From Terriglobales bacterium (GTDB taxonomy: Bacteria > Acidobacteriota > Terriglobia > Terriglobales > Acidobacteriaceae): a stretch of 64,000 nucleotides of DNA. This document shows positions 1 to 9,505 of the stretch, in pieces. The position numbers were made by a program, and so were the translations under genes. The stretch lies in assembly GCA_035651655.1 (NCBI GenBank), contig DASRFG010000031.1, forward strand, positions 1 through 64,000. Direction: 5' to 3'. The first letter of the stretch is position 1; every line of letters starts with the position of its first letter. The notes beneath the pieces were generated by a model that did no database searches, was not told where the DNA came from, and saw only the letters and a program-made list of their open reading frames with translations.

Positions 1-1818
1 GGATTGAAGCGGCTGGAGTATCGCGGCTACGATTCGGCGGGGATTGCGGTGGCGGGCAATGGCGCGGGTCTGGAGATCCGGCGGGCGGAGGGCAAGCTCC
101 GAAACCTGGAAGAAGTGATCCGGCTGAAGCCGCTGAATGGCACCTACGGCATCGGCCACACGCGCTGGGCGACGCACGGCCGTCCGACGGAAGAGAACGC
201 CCATCCCCACCGCGACTGCTCCGGCCGCGTGGTGGTGGTGCATAACGGCATCATCGAGAACTACGTGGCGCTCAAGAAGAAGCTGATGGAAGAGGGCCAC
301 CGCTTCTCCACCGAAACCGACACGGAAGTGATCGCCCACCTGGTGGAGAAGTATTTCCTGCTGAAGAAAAACGGCCATGCCATCGCGCTTGAAGAAGCGG
401 TGCGCAAGGCGGTGCGCGAGCTGCGCGGAGTGTTTGCGCTGGCGGTGATCGCGGAAGAAGAACCCAACACGATAGTGGCGGCACGCAACGGGCCGCCGGC
501 GGTGATCGGGTTAGGCAACGACGAATACTTCGTGGCCTCCGATGTGCCGGCGATTCTCTACCACACCCGCGATCTGTTCTTCCTCGCCGATGGTGACCTG
601 GCGGTGATCACCCCGGCAGGAGTGGAACTGAGCGACTTCGATGGGCAGCCGATCGCGCGCCAGGTGCAGCACGTGACCTGGGACCCGATCATGGCGGAAA
701 AGGGCGGCTTCAAGCATTTCATGCTCAAGGAGATTTACGAGCAGCCGCGGGCCATCCGCGACACCACGCTCGGCCGCGTGTCGCAGGAATCGGGGCAGGT
801 ATTTTTAGACGAGATGGAGATCTCGGAAGCCGAGTTCCGCGCCGCGCGCAAGCTGAACATCGCCGCCTGCGGCACCAGCTGGCATGCCGCTCAGGCGGGC
901 AAGTTCATGATCGAGCGGCTGGCGCGCATGCCGGTCGAGGTGGATTACGCGAGCGAATGGCGCTACCGCGATCCCATACTCGGCCCGGACACGATTACCC
1001 TGTTGATCTCGCAGTCAGGGGAGACGGCGGACACCATCGCCGCCCAGCGCGAGGCCCAGGGCAAGGGCTCAAAGACGCTCGCCATCTGCAATGTCGTCGG
1101 CTCCATGGTGACCCGCGAGGCCCAGGGCACGATCTACACGCATGCCGGGCCGGAGATCGGGGTGGCCTCGACCAAGGCCTTCACCGCCCAACTGACAGCA
1201 CTCTATCTGTTCGCGCTCTATCTCGGTGAAGTGCGGGGCACGCTCTCGCGAGACGAAGCCGGCAAACTGATCCACGAGCTGGCCCTGATTCCGGGAAAAC
1301 TCGAGACCCTGCTCACCCACGAAGAGGCCTGCGAGGAGCTGGCGCGGGAGTACTCGCGGGCGCAGGACTTCCTTTTCCTCGGCCGGGGCATTCACTATCC
1401 GGTGGCCCTTGAGGGCGCGCTCAAGCTGAAAGAAGTTTCCTACATCCACGCCGAAGGCTATCCCGCAGGCGAGATGAAGCACGGGCCCAACGCGCTGATC
1501 GATGAAAATCTGCCGGTGGTGATTCTCGCCACCTGCGACAAAAACGATCCCGGCTCAGTGGTGCGCTACGAGAAAACGCTATCTAACTTAAAAGAAGTGA
1601 AGGCCCGCTCCGGACAGGTGATCGCCATCGCCAATGAGGGCGACGAAGAGATCGCCGATTCTGCCGACCATGTGCTCTGGATCCCGCAGGCGCCGGAGAT
1701 GCTCCTGCCCATCCTCGAGGTCGTGCCCTTGCAGCTCCTGGCCTACCACGTCGCCGTGCGCCGCGGCTGCGACGTCGACCAGCCCAGGAACCTGGCCAAG
1801 TCCGTCACCGTTGAGTAG
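1..1818 (+). CDS. glmS: Glutamine-fructose-6-phosphate aminotransferase (5' truncated)
   Basis: This enzyme makes glucosamine-6-phosphate from fructose-6-phosphate and glutamine, the first step to UDP-GlcNAc for peptidoglycan and LPS. The frame is open from base 1 and begins inside the family motif [13 protein letters not shown]. About 19 N-terminal residues, including the catalytic Cys of MCGIVG, lie outside the window. Visible motifs are GHTRWATHG and HNGIIENY of the glutaminase domain. The first SIS domain has CGTSWHAA and SQSGETADT, and the second has [19 protein letters not shown]. The C-terminus ends in the usual [13 protein letters not shown]. It converges on the permease gene with a 39-nt gap and no clear terminator hairpin. 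Confidence 0.97.
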   Translation, partial: GLKRLEYRGYDSAGIAVAGNGAGLEIRRAEGKLRNLEEVIRLKPLNGTYGIGHTRWATHGRPTEENAHPHRDCSGRVVVVHNGIIENYVALKKKLMEEGHRFSTETDTEVIAHLVEKYFLLKKNGHAIALEEAVRKAVRELRGVFALAVIAEEEPNTIVAARNGPPAVIGLGNDEYFVASDVPAILYHTRDLFFLADGDLAVITPAGVELSDFDGQPIARQVQHVTWDPIMAEKGGFKHFMLKEIYEQPRAIRDTTLGRVSQESGQVFLDEMEISEAEFRAARKLNIAACGTSWHAAQAGKFMIERLARMPVEVDYASEWRYRDPILGPDTITLLISQSGETADTIAAQREAQGKGSKTLAICNVVGSMVTREAQGTIYTHAGPEIGVASTKAFTAQLTALYLFALYLGEVRGTLSRDEAGKLIHELALIPGKLETLLTHEEACEELAREYSRAQDFLFLGRGIHYPVALEGALKLKEVSYIHAEGYPAGEMKHGPNALIDENLPVVILATCDKNDPGSVVRYEKTLSNLKEVKARSGQVIAIANEGDEEIADSADHVLWIPQAPEMLLPILEVVPLQLLAYHVAVRRGCDVDQPRNLAKSVTVE

Positions 1819-1857
1819 GCGTAAAAGGTTCCCACAGTTCTGTTGCAGTGTGGATAG

Positions 1858-3081
1858 TTACTCTCCCAACCACACTCCAACCGGCCGCAGTGAATCCACG
1901 TGATCGCAGATTATCTTGGTCGCGGCCACAATGGGAACAGCGAGCAATAGGCCCATTGCTCCCCAAATCCACGACCAAAAAAGAAGGCCAAGGCTCACCG
2001 CTAATGGATTGAGTTGCACCCGGCGGCCGACTAACTTTGGATAAAGCACGTTCATGCTCACCAGATGAAGCACGAAAACGGCCGCAATCACGAGGAGCAC
2101 GCCCGACCGATCCAGTACGCCGATGCCGCTCGCCAGGGGAGGCACTACGGCCAGCACGATGCCTAGGTACGGAATCACGCTGACAAATCCGCTGATGATG
2201 CCGATGAAGTACCAGTAAGAAATTCCAAGCTGCCAAAACACAATCGCACTCACGGTGGAATTAACCAGTCCGACCACCAGATTGCCGATAATAAAGCTGC
2301 GGATCATGCTTGAAATTCTGCCTAACGTACGGTGTGCGGTAATACGGTGCTCTTTGGGAAACAGTTGGACTGTGGCGCGTCGGGCGTGCTCCTGCCAGCT
2401 CAGCATGAAGTACACCAAAAAGGGTATAAAGCCCAACGACAGTAGAAGATTTCCTACCATCCCGGCCCCTCCCGCTATCAGGTGAAGCACACCGGGCGCT
2501 TGCTGCACCTGGACGGGCACGGCGTTCTTGCCCTTGTCCGCAGGCTGGAGCAACTTGGAGGTGTTTTCCTCGATTTTGCGGGTCTTTGACGTGACCTTAC
2601 TGATGACGCCACGGACCTCTTCCGAGTACTTCGGCAATTCATTGGAGAAGGCAACAACCCGGTTGTAGAAAAAGTAAGTCAATGCTCCAGAGACCGACAA
2701 CAGCAGCAGAACTGTTATAAGCGCCCCTACCGGACGCGGTACCTTCAACCGCCCCAGCCCATTCACGATTGGTTCCAACATGAAGGCTATGAGTACAGCA
2801 GTCAAGACTGTGACCAATACGATTTTTGCCAAATAGAACAGTCCGATCACCGCGACGGTGGCGACAACTAATTGGCCAACAGAGGCAGCACGGATCGACG
2901 CATGCAGAATTTCATGCTCTTCTTCCATGGCGGCCGCGGTTTCCGCGGGCAGCACCACGGTGTCTCCGTTCTGTGCGGCTGGCTCTGGGGATTCCTGGGC
3001 AGCCCTGTCCACTGGAACCGGTCCTGTGCCCTGGTTGCCTCTGGGGGTTAGCTTGCGCGGTGAAGTAGGTTCTGCGGCCAT
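1858..3081 (-). CDS. AI-2E / PerM family membrane transporter
   Basis: This is a 407-residue integral membrane protein of the AI-2E transporter (PerM, UPF0118) family. Roughly the first 85 residues are soluble and rich in Pro, Glu and Ala. They are followed by paired hydrophobic segments, a central soluble stretch, and a C-terminal membrane half with the conserved pattern SVIPYLGIVLAVVPP and a later LNPLAVSLGLLFW. Substrates in this family vary (autoinducer-2 export, Na+/H+ exchange), so none is assigned here. The ATG is preceded by a purine-rich AAGAG. It diverges from dnaK, and the 240-bp gap holds the heat-shock promoter. Confidence 0.88.
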   Translation of the reverse strand: MAAEPTSPRKLTPRGNQGTGPVPVDRAAQESPEPAAQNGDTVVLPAETAAAMEEEHEILHASIRAASVGQLVVATVAVIGLFYLAKIVLVTVLTAVLIAFMLEPIVNGLGRLKVPRPVGALITVLLLLSVSGALTYFFYNRVVAFSNELPKYSEEVRGVISKVTSKTRKIEENTSKLLQPADKGKNAVPVQVQQAPGVLHLIAGGAGMVGNLLLSLGFIPFLVYFMLSWQEHARRATVQLFPKEHRITAHRTLGRISSMIRSFIIGNLVVGLVNSTVSAIVFWQLGISYWYFIGIISGFVSVIPYLGIVLAVVPPLASGIGVLDRSGVLLVIAAVFVLHLVSMNVLYPKLVGRRVQLNPLAVSLGLLFWSWIWGAMGLLLAVPIVAATKIICDHVDSLRPVGVWLGE

Positions 3082-3218
3082 GGGCTCTTTTTACCTTTCG
3101 TGCTGCATCTACGATGCGCCCTAAAACCACCGAAGCAGTACGTCGCGGTGGGGAGCAGGCCCCCTGGAAAATCCTCGTACAAGACTGCATCCGCAAGGCT
3201 AACCTAGACATCTAAGAC

Positions 3219-3248
3219 CTTGACAGTAACGCACTCAAGTCTTATCAT
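3219..3248 (+). promoter_or_regulatory. dnaK promoter overlapped by a HAIR-type HspR operator
   Basis: CTTGACA-N7-ACTCAAG lies at 3219-3239. The right arm is a perfect HAIR half-site (consensus CTTGAGT-N7-ACTCAAG) and the left arm matches 5 of 7 positions. The same bases contain a -35 box TTGACA at 3220-3225, followed by a 17-nt spacer and the -10 box TATCAT at 3243-3248. The operator therefore covers the -35 and most of the spacer, as expected for a repressor that blocks RNA polymerase. A candidate HspR is encoded at 8597-8992. The predicted leader to dnaK is about 65 nt. Confidence 0.8.
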
Positions 3249-3321
3249 CAGTCCGCTGTTAGATCAGAGTCTCAGCTGAACTTGTTTAGCTACAATGATT
3301 TGCGGCAGGAGGGTTTTTTAA

Positions 3322-5262
3322 ATGGCAAAGATTATTGGCATTGATTTGGGCACTACGAACTCCGTAGTGGCGGTCATGGAAGGCGGCGAGCCGAAGGTCA
3401 TCCCCAATGAAGAGGGGGGGCGAACCACTCCATCGGTGGTGGCTTTTACCAAGACCGGCGAACGCCTGGTTGGCCAAGTGGCCAAACGGCAATCCATTAC
3501 CAATCCCGAGAACACCGTGTATTCCATCAAGCGGTTTATGGGACGCCGCTACGATGAAGTTTCTGAAGAAATGAAGATGGTCCCTTACAAGGTGGTCCCC
3601 GATGGCGACCGAGTGGCAGTCGAGATCATGGGCAAAAAACACACTCCGCCTGAAATCTCGGCCATGATTCTGCAAAAACTCAAGAAAGCCGCGGAAGACT
3701 ACCTCGGCGAAAAAGTTGCCGAAGCCGTGATCACCGTGCCGGCATATTTTAATGACGCCCAGCGCCAGGCTACTAAGGACGCCGGGAAGATTGCTGGGCT
3801 CGACGTAAAGCGCATCATCAACGAACCCACTGCGGCGGCGCTCGCCTATGGTCTGGATAAAAAGAAGGATGAGACGATCGCGGTCTACGACTTCGGGGGC
3901 GGCACCTTCGACATTTCGATTCTCGAGGTCGGCGAAGGCGTCATTGAGGTTAAGGCCACGAATGGCGACACCCACCTGGGTGGCGACAACATCGACCAGC
4001 GCATCGTGGACTGGCTCATAGACGAATTCAAGAAGGATGAAGGCCTGGATCTGCACGCCAAGGGCAACGAGATGGCTCTCCAGCGTCTGCGTGACGCGGC
4101 CGAGCGGGCGAAGATTGAACTCTCCACCACCATGGAGACCGAGATCAACCTGCCCTTTATTACTGCCGATGCCAGCGGCCCGAAGCATCTGGTGAAGCGT
4201 CTCACTCGTGGCAAACTCGAGCAGATGGTGGAAAACATCGTTCAGCGCTCGGTGGGCCCGTGCAAGCAGTGCATGAAAGATGCTGGCGTCACCGCGGACA
4301 AGATCAACGAAGTAGTGCTGGTCGGTGGCCAGACGCGCATGCCGCGTATTCAGCAATTGGTGAAGGAGTTGTTCGGTAAAGAAGGTCACAAGGGAGTTAA
4401 TCCTGATGAAGTGGTGGCAGTGGGTGCGGCCATTCAGGGTGGCGTCCTCAAGGGCGAGGTTAAAGACCTGTTGCTCCTGGATGTGACTCCGCTGACCCTC
4501 TCGATCGAAACGTTGGGTGGGGTGGCGACTCCCATGATCCCGCGCAACACGACGATTCCGACGCGCAAGACGGAGACTTTCTCCACGGCTGCCGATAGCC
4601 AAACGTCGGTAGAGGTGCACGTGCTGCAAGGTGAGCGACCGCTGGCGCGCGACAATCGCACGCTCGGCAAGTTTCACCTGACCGGCATTCCACCCGCTCC
4701 ACGCGGCGTGCCGCAAATTGAGGTGACGTTCGACATTGATGCCAACGGCATCCTGAACGTGACCGCCAAGGACACGGCGACGCAGAAGGACCAGAAGATC
4801 ACCATTACCTCTTCTTCCGGCCTCAGCAAGGAAGAAGTGGAACGCATGGCCAAAGAAGCGGACGCTCACTCGGCGGAAGACAAAGCCAAGCGGGAGGAAA
4901 TCGATGCCCGCAATCAGCTCGACACCCTGGTGTATAGCGTAGAGAAAATGCTTCGCGAGCACGGTGACAAGATCTCCGGCTCGGAGCGAGGTGACGTTGA
5001 AAACGCTGTAGCCGACGCCAAGAAGGCGCTCGAGAGTAACGATAAGGACCAGATGACTCGGGCCCGCGATACCCTCACCCAGGCTTCGCACAAGCTGGCC
5101 GAGCAGATGTATCGCGGGGCCCAGCCACAGGGAGCGCCCGGGGCGGGCGCCCAGCCCGGAGCAGCAGGGCCGGGTCCACAGCCGAACGCAAACGGTGGCG
5201 GCAGTAAGAAAGAAGGCGAAGTCATAGACGCCGAGTACGTAGATGTAGACGAGAAGAAGTAA
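3322..5262 (+). CDS. dnaK: Molecular chaperone DnaK (Hsp70)
   Basis: This ATP-dependent chaperone works with DnaJ and GrpE in protein folding. The 646-residue protein is full length. It starts with the phosphate-1 loop [13 protein letters not shown] and has [17 protein letters not shown] in the ATPase domain, [14 protein letters not shown], and [13 protein letters not shown]. The substrate-binding domain and helical lid follow. The tail is a Gly/Ala/Pro-rich linker ending in an acidic [14 protein letters not shown]-type tip. AGGAGGG about 9 nt upstream supports the ATG. It is the first gene of a block with the 61-residue ORF and dnaJ. Regulation by HspR through the overlapping HAIR site is the likely control. 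Confidence 0.99.
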   Translation: MAKIIGIDLGTTNSVVAVMEGGEPKVIPNEEGGRTTPSVVAFTKTGERLVGQVAKRQSITNPENTVYSIKRFMGRRYDEVSEEMKMVPYKVVPDGDRVAVEIMGKKHTPPEISAMILQKLKKAAEDYLGEKVAEAVITVPAYFNDAQRQATKDAGKIAGLDVKRIINEPTAAALAYGLDKKKDETIAVYDFGGGTFDISILEVGEGVIEVKATNGDTHLGGDNIDQRIVDWLIDEFKKDEGLDLHAKGNEMALQRLRDAAERAKIELSTTMETEINLPFITADASGPKHLVKRLTRGKLEQMVENIVQRSVGPCKQCMKDAGVTADKINEVVLVGGQTRMPRIQQLVKELFGKEGHKGVNPDEVVAVGAAIQGGVLKGEVKDLLLLDVTPLTLSIETLGGVATPMIPRNTTIPTRKTETFSTAADSQTSVEVHVLQGERPLARDNRTLGKFHLTGIPPAPRGVPQIEVTFDIDANGILNVTAKDTATQKDQKITITSSSGLSKEEVERMAKEADAHSAEDKAKREEIDARNQLDTLVYSVEKMLREHGDKISGSERGDVENAVADAKKALESNDKDQMTRARDTLTQASHKLAEQMYRGAQPQGAPGAGAQPGAAGPGPQPNANGGGSKKEGEVIDAEYVDVDEKK

Positions 5263-5277
5263 TTATTCAAAAACTGG

Positions 5278-5328
5278 GCCACGGATTTACACGGAAGAAG
5301 CAATCCGCATATCCGTGAAATCCGTGGC
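5278..5328. repeat. Inverted repeat between dnaK and the small ORF
   Basis: The arms are GCCACGGATTTACACGG (5278-5294) and CCGTGAAATCCGTGGC (5313-5328). They are complementary apart from one extra base in the left arm, and an 18-nt loop separates them. There is no T-tract, so a role as a simple terminator is unlikely. An RNA hairpin here could protect or attenuate the dnaK-dnaJ transcript. It resembles the larger palindrome after dnaJ at 6800-6892 in base content (CCACGG and CCGTGG ends), so the two may belong to one family of dispersed palindromes. Confidence 0.7.
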
Positions 5329-5351
5329 TGATTTTTCAAGGGAGAATTAAA

Positions 5352-5537
5352 TTGCAATTTGAAGTGAAAGGTCAGCAATATTTTTTAAGCTTTGTCTCCG
5401 AACGAGGCGGGTGGTATTTGTTCACTCCCTCGCGGAAGGGTATCAAAGGAATTCCTGTGGTGGATGACGACGCACTGTCATTTGTAGGCGGTGTTGATCT
5501 GCCGGATGGTATCGAAGGACCGCACAAAATCCAGTAA
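5352..5537 (+). CDS. Small protein (61 aa) encoded between dnaK and dnaJ
   Basis: I do not recognise this protein. It has 61 residues, begins at a TTG preceded by a good ribosome site (GGGAGA, about 7 nt upstream), and ends 16 nt before dnaJ. The sequence alternates hydrophobic and polar residues (QYFLSFVSERGGWYLFTP), which suggests a small beta-rich fold. The C-terminal half is acidic with no Cys and no membrane segment. Its position in a chaperone operon suggests heat-shock co-expression, but no function can be given. Confidence 0.65.
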   Translation: MQFEVKGQQYFLSFVSERGGWYLFTPSRKGIKGIPVVDDDALSFVGGVDLPDGIEGPHKIQ

Positions 5538-5553
5538 CCCGTAGGTTGGATCA

Positions 5554-6795
5554 ATGCCAACCCAGACCAAAGACTATTACGGCACCCTCGGCGTAAAAAA
5601 GAACGCCTCGACGGACGAGATCCGCAAGGCGTTCCGCAAGCTGGCACGTAAGTACCATCCTGATGTCAATCCCGGCGATAAAACTGCGGAAGAGAAGTTC
5701 AAGGCCCTTTCCGAGGCCAATGACGTCCTCAGCGATCCTAAGAAGCGCAAGATCTACGATCAGCTCGGCTACTACTCCGACAATATCGATCCGGCCGCAG
5801 CCGAGGCTTATGCCCGTGCTGGAGGCGGGGCGGGCGGTGGCGGCGGGTTTGGAGCAGGCGGCTTCGGCGGCTTCCCCGGCGGTCAAGGTGCGGGACAAGC
5901 GCAAGGGGTGCCATTTGACTTCGGCGGCTTTGACTTCTCCGACATGTTCGAGGGCAGTGGCGGGCGAGGCGAGCGCAAGCGTGGCGGTGGCGGATTCCGG
6001 GACATCTTTTCCGGCATCTTCAGTGGCCGCGGTCAGCAACCCAGTGGCCCCGAGCCGGGCACTGATCTGGAATACCAGGTCACGGTCGGCTTCTGGCAGG
6101 CAATTCGTGGCGCCGTGTTGCGCTTGAACATTACCCGTCGCGATACCTGCAGCAATTGCCAGGGTCGCGGCTTTTTGGAAGCCCCGGGCGTGTGTCCGGA
6201 ATGCAAAGGCACGGGACAAGTCACACAAACCGGTGGACGGATGAAATTCAACGTCCAGTGTCCGCGCTGCCATGGAACGGGAAAGAACGTTACGGTTTGC
6301 CCGGTGTGCGGAGGCGAAGGCGTAGTAGAGCGAACTGAGCCTCTGGAGGTACGCATCAAGGCCGGCACTCGCGATGGGCAGCGCATTCGGATCGCAGGTA
6401 AAGGTAACGCAGGAGCCCATGGTGGCTCACCGGGGGACCTGTACGTGATTATCCGCACCGGAGAGCATCCGGTATTTAGGCGCGAAGGTGACGATATTTA
6501 CCTCACCGTGCCGGTAAGCGCGAGCGAAGCCGGCTTAGGCGCCAAGATTGAAGTTCCCACGATTGATGGACGGGCGCTGCTGAAAATCCCGCCAGGCACC
6601 CAGTGCGGCCAGAAGCTGCGCCTGCGCGAAAAGGGCGTGCCTTCAGCGACCAGGGATGGCGTACGCGGCGATGAGATCGTCGAAATCAAGATAAGCGTTC
6701 CCATGCCGCGTGATGAGAAGACCAAGGAAATCCTGAGGGAGCTCGCCCGGTTAAACCCTGAAGACCCACGCGCGGAGTTGTGGCGGCAAATCTGA
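5554..6795 (+). CDS. dnaJ: Chaperone protein DnaJ (Hsp40)
   Basis: This co-chaperone delivers substrates to DnaK and stimulates its ATPase. The J domain occupies about residues 7-72 with the HPD tripeptide at 35-37. A very long Gly/Phe-rich linker follows (about 88-165), which accounts for the length of 413 residues against about 375 in most homologues. Four zinc motifs lie at about 199-257: [24 protein letters not shown] and CPVCGGEG. The two C-terminal beta-barrel domains are intact. The gene follows the 61-residue ORF by 16 nt and is most likely co-transcribed with dnaK. Confidence 0.98.
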   Translation: MPTQTKDYYGTLGVKKNASTDEIRKAFRKLARKYHPDVNPGDKTAEEKFKALSEANDVLSDPKKRKIYDQLGYYSDNIDPAAAEAYARAGGGAGGGGGFGAGGFGGFPGGQGAGQAQGVPFDFGGFDFSDMFEGSGGRGERKRGGGGFRDIFSGIFSGRGQQPSGPEPGTDLEYQVTVGFWQAIRGAVLRLNITRRDTCSNCQGRGFLEAPGVCPECKGTGQVTQTGGRMKFNVQCPRCHGTGKNVTVCPVCGGEGVVERTEPLEVRIKAGTRDGQRIRIAGKGNAGAHGGSPGDLYVIIRTGEHPVFRREGDDIYLTVPVSASEAGLGAKIEVPTIDGRALLKIPPGTQCGQKLRLREKGVPSATRDGVRGDEIVEIKISVPMPRDEKTKEILRELARLNPEDPRAELWRQI

Positions 6796-6799
6796 ACTC

Positions 6800-6892
6800 T
6801 TAACCACGGAGAGCACAGAGCGCGCGGAGGAAAGTCCCCACTCTGAGAAGCAACAGAACTCCTCCGTGGCCTCTGTGTCCTGCGTGGTTTAA
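6800..6892. repeat. Large imperfect palindrome downstream of dnaJ
   Basis: The left arm starts TTAACCACGGAGAGCACAGA at 6800. The right arm ends CTGTGTCCTGCGTGGTTTAA at 6892. Over about 32 bp the arms pair with few mismatches around a loop of about 28 nt. The sequence type (ACCACxxAGGxCACxxAGG) is a dispersed palindrome, and half-copies occur at 8544-8569 and 33565-33600. It sits where the dnaK-dnaJ transcript would end, so it may stabilise or terminate that RNA. Confidence 0.75.
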
Positions 6893-7016
6893 GCCTTAAA
6901 AAAAATTGCAAAAAACTCTTGCGTCAGCATCAATACCTTGTATTCTGCGATTGCGAGTCAGCTCCACGGTGATTTGACCAGAGAGCCAGGATCGCACGAG
7001 GAGGTAGCCGTCGAAA

Positions 7017-8429
7017 TTGGCAAGCACGCCAGCCCGCGTTAGCCAGCACCCAGTTCCCCTTCCGAAGAAATTACAGATCTCCTCCAAGAGAACCTCTGCC
7101 AAGCTGCGCCTGTGGCCACTTGTGGCCGCTACGTTTTTCATGGTCTCGGGTGGTACTTACGGTACAGAAGAGATCATGCACGGCGCCGGTTATGGCCGCG
7201 CCATCCTGATTCTTCTGCTCACCCCGTTGCTCTGGAGCTTGCCCACAGCTTTCATGATTGGTGAGCTCTCCAGCTCCATACCCGAAGAGGGCGGCTACTA
7301 CGCCTGGGTACGCCGCGCATTGGGGAACTTTTGGGGCTTCCAGGAGGCATGGCTCTCGCTGGTAGCTTCCATTTTCGATATGGCGATCTACCCCACCCTC
7401 TTTGTTGCTTATATGACCCGGCTCGTCCCCTGGTTTGCGGTTGGCCACCGTGGAGTGATGGTAGGCGTAGGAGTGGTTGCGGTGTGCGCGTTACTCAATA
7501 TTGCAGGCGTGAAAGTAGTGGGCGTGACCTCGCTGTGGCTGTTCTTCATTTTGTCCGCTCCCTTTGCGCTGATCGTCGTATTGGCGCCCTTCAGACATGG
7601 AGCGCTGGCGGCTGCCGTGCCACCCACAACCAGCAGCGTAGATATCATCGGTGGGTTGCTGATCGCGATGTGGAACTACATGGGTTGGGACAATGCCTCC
7701 ACTATCGCCACGGAGGTCCAACGTCCGCAGCGCACTTACCCGCGTGCCATGCTGGCTGCAGTCACCATCGTTGGGCTGAGCTATATGGTTCCCGTGGCAG
7801 CGGTGTACCTCACCGGACTGCCAGCCAAAGCATTCGAAACCGGCTCCTGGGCTGATATTGCCGGTATGCTCGGCGGACAGTGGCTGAGGGTAGCGCTCGT
7901 CCTGGGCGGCATGATGAGCGGCTTCGGAATGTTCAATGCTCTGGTGATGAGCTACTCGCGCTTGCCGCTCGCAATGGCGCAGGACGGCATGTTGCCAAAG
8001 GTGTTTGGGAAATTGCATCCCAAAACACGGGCTCCTTGGGTAGCGATCGCAGTTTGTGCCGTGGGATGGGCATGCTGCCTGGGCTTGGGATTTGAACGGC
8101 TGGTCACGATTGACATTCTGATCTACGGCCTTAGCCTGGTGCTCGAATTCCTGGCACTGATCGTTCTGCGCATCCGGGAACCGAACCTGCCGCGCCCGTT
8201 TCGCGTCCCCGGCGGAATGCTTGGGGCAGTCATGCTGGGTGTCTTCCCTGCGCTGCTGCTGGGCTTTTCAATAGTGCGAGGACAGCAGGAGCAAATCCTG
8301 GGGATGAGCTCGCTGACTTTCGGGCTGTTGCTGATCGGAGGCGGCGGAATCGCGTACATCATCAAGGAAGCTCTGCGTCATACCGGTTGGCTGGCCCCCG
8401 CGCCGGAGAACCCACAGGCGACCGCCTAG
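7017..8429 (+). CDS. APC-superfamily amino acid permease
   Basis: This is a 470-residue polytopic protein with about 12 hydrophobic segments, typical of the amino acid/polyamine/organocation (APC) superfamily. Family features are the first-helix region VSGGTYGTEE followed by SSSIPEEGGYYAWVRRALG, and later WNYMGWDNASTIATEVQRPQRT. It probably takes up an amino acid or polyamine by cation symport, but the substrate cannot be read from the sequence. The chosen start is a TTG at 7017 with GAGGAGG about 12 nt upstream. The hydrophilic N-terminal arm is basic. It lies between dnaJ and hspR, with a palindrome upstream, so it may have its own promoter. Confidence 0.88.
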   Translation: MASTPARVSQHPVPLPKKLQISSKRTSAKLRLWPLVAATFFMVSGGTYGTEEIMHGAGYGRAILILLLTPLLWSLPTAFMIGELSSSIPEEGGYYAWVRRALGNFWGFQEAWLSLVASIFDMAIYPTLFVAYMTRLVPWFAVGHRGVMVGVGVVAVCALLNIAGVKVVGVTSLWLFFILSAPFALIVVLAPFRHGALAAAVPPTTSSVDIIGGLLIAMWNYMGWDNASTIATEVQRPQRTYPRAMLAAVTIVGLSYMVPVAAVYLTGLPAKAFETGSWADIAGMLGGQWLRVALVLGGMMSGFGMFNALVMSYSRLPLAMAQDGMLPKVFGKLHPKTRAPWVAIAVCAVGWACCLGLGFERLVTIDILIYGLSLVLEFLALIVLRIREPNLPRPFRVPGGMLGAVMLGVFPALLLGFSIVRGQQEQILGMSSLTFGLLLIGGGGIAYIIKEALRHTGWLAPAPENPQATA

Positions 8430-8543
8430 AGAAAGCCAGGACTGCCAACCCTCGCCTTCTCTTTTTGATTAGCCTTCGCTGCTCCACCCAAATATGCCAT
8501 CTAGAAAAAAACTTTGCTCCAGATCCTGCCTGGCCTCATCCGA

Positions 8544-8569
8544 TGTGTTCCTTCGTGTCCTTTGTGGTG
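8544..8569. repeat. Half-copy of the ACCACxxAGG dispersed repeat
   Basis: Read on the minus strand this is ACCACAAAGGACACGAAGGA followed by ACAC. It matches one arm of the palindrome after dnaJ. No second arm is visible, so it looks like a decayed or single-arm copy. It sits just upstream of hspR. Confidence 0.5.
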
Positions 8570-8596
8570 AGGCCTGTTGTAGTATGAGCTGGAACC

Positions 8597-8992
8597 GTGG
8601 CTGGAAAGCGCAAATCCAAGGGTGCCTACATGATCTCGGCCGTAGCTGAGATGTACGGCATCCATCCGCAAACGCTGCGTTTATACGAACGCGAGGGCCT
8701 GCTAAAGCCGTCGCGCACCGAAGGAAACACCCGCCTTTACACTGATGAAGACCTGCAGCGGCTGGAATTCATTCTTTCATTGGCGCGCGACCTCGGGGTG
8801 AACATTTCCGGCATTGCCATCATCCTGCAAATGCGCGAGCGTATGGAAGAAATGCAGCGCCAAATCCACGATTTCGTTAACTTCATTCAGCAGGAAGTTC
8901 TCAATCGGGCAGGCGCTCACGTCAATGCGGAACAGGGCGCGATTGTTCCGATACGCCGGCCAGTCGTCGGGTCGCCGGCAAAGAGAAAATGA
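8597..8992 (+). CDS. hspR: MerR-family heat-shock repressor HspR
   Basis: This 131-residue DNA-binding protein has the MerR-type winged helix at about residues 12-80: YMISAVAEMYGIHPQTLRLY, then EREGLLKPSRTEGNTRLY. The HPQTLRLYEREGL segment is characteristic of HspR rather than of metal- or redox-sensing MerR proteins, and no metal-binding Cys is present. A coiled-coil-like segment and a short basic tail follow. Known HspR proteins repress dnaK operons by binding HAIR sites with DnaK as co-repressor. A HAIR-like site overlaps the dnaK promoter at 3219-3239. The start is a GTG, and an alternative ATG at 8630 would shorten the arm before the helix-turn-helix. Confidence 0.88.
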   Translation: MAGKRKSKGAYMISAVAEMYGIHPQTLRLYEREGLLKPSRTEGNTRLYTDEDLQRLEFILSLARDLGVNISGIAIILQMRERMEEMQRQIHDFVNFIQQEVLNRAGAHVNAEQGAIVPIRRPVVGSPAKRK

Positions 8993-9010
8993 CAAATCGC
9001 GCTGGTAAGC

Positions 9011-9385
9011 TTATGCCGCCGGTTTCTTGACGTCTCTGGAACCGCCACTATCCGATTTCGCACGATCAAGATCTTCGTGCGCTACATCCTTTCCATTCAC
9101 CGAAATGATCGGCCTGGGGCGCTCCTCAGCCCTCGCCGCGGGCTCCCGCGGCGAGGCACTTTCTCTTGCGGCAGAATTGGCTATATTCTCCCCGGCTCGC
9201 ATTCTTGTAACCTCTTCCGGGCTCTGTAGCACGGTGGGCGGTGTCTCGCGAGTACGCCTGATGCGCGGATGGATACGCATCTTTCGCCGCATCATGCTTT
9301 GCGCCTCTTCGAAGCTCTGGCGCGCTCTTTCAATCTGTTCTCTGCCCCGTCGCTCCGCCTTTCGAAACCTGTCGAGCAAACTCAT
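9011..9385 (-). CDS. Hypothetical protein, highly charged
   Basis: I do not recognise this protein of about 124 residues. I start it at the ATG at 9385 because GGGAGGT sits 4 nt upstream; an in-frame ATG at 9424 would add 13 residues. The N-terminal third is rich in Arg, Glu and Gln (FRKAERRGREQIERARQSFE) and is probably an alpha helix or coiled coil. The remainder is Pro/Arg/Glu-rich and looks disordered. No Cys, signal peptide or membrane segment is present. It converges on hspR with an 18-nt gap. Confidence 0.6.
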   Translation of the reverse strand: MSLLDRFRKAERRGREQIERARQSFEEAQSMMRRKMRIHPRIRRTRETPPTVLQSPEEVTRMRAGENIANSAARESASPREPAARAEERPRPIISVNGKDVAHEDLDRAKSDSGGSRDVKKPAA

Positions 9386-9469
9386 TGGACCTCCCAGACT
9401 TCGCCATCTTGTGGGATGCGGCACGCAGTCAAAGGGAAACTGCTCGCCAGAGACTCTGGCCAGAGCTGC

Positions 9470-9497
9470 TTCACAAGTTAATCATCCGGCGTATATT
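9470..9497 (+). promoter_or_regulatory. Promoter of the deacetylase-fold gene, apparently leaderless
   Basis: A -35 box TTCACA at 9470-9475, a 16-nt spacer and a -10 box TATATT at 9492-9497 are present. Only 8 nt separate the -10 from the ATG at 9506, so transcription would start at or next to the start codon. No Shine-Dalgarno sequence is seen before that ATG. Confidence 0.55.
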
Positions 9498-9505
9498 TCA
9501 AACCG

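Noticed and set aside
3219-3239. CIRCE operator in the heat-shock block
   Set aside because: No TTAGCACTC-N9-GAGTGCTAA is present near dnaK; the repeat is of HAIR type.
3286-5091. A 601-codon open frame antisense to dnaK
   Set aside because: dnaK is unmistakable on the plus strand. Long antisense frames are expected opposite well-biased GC-rich genes, and this one has no ribosome site or recognisable domain.
5551-6420. A 289-codon open frame antisense to dnaJ
   Set aside because: It mirrors the Gly-rich part of dnaJ, and its composition has no domain pattern.
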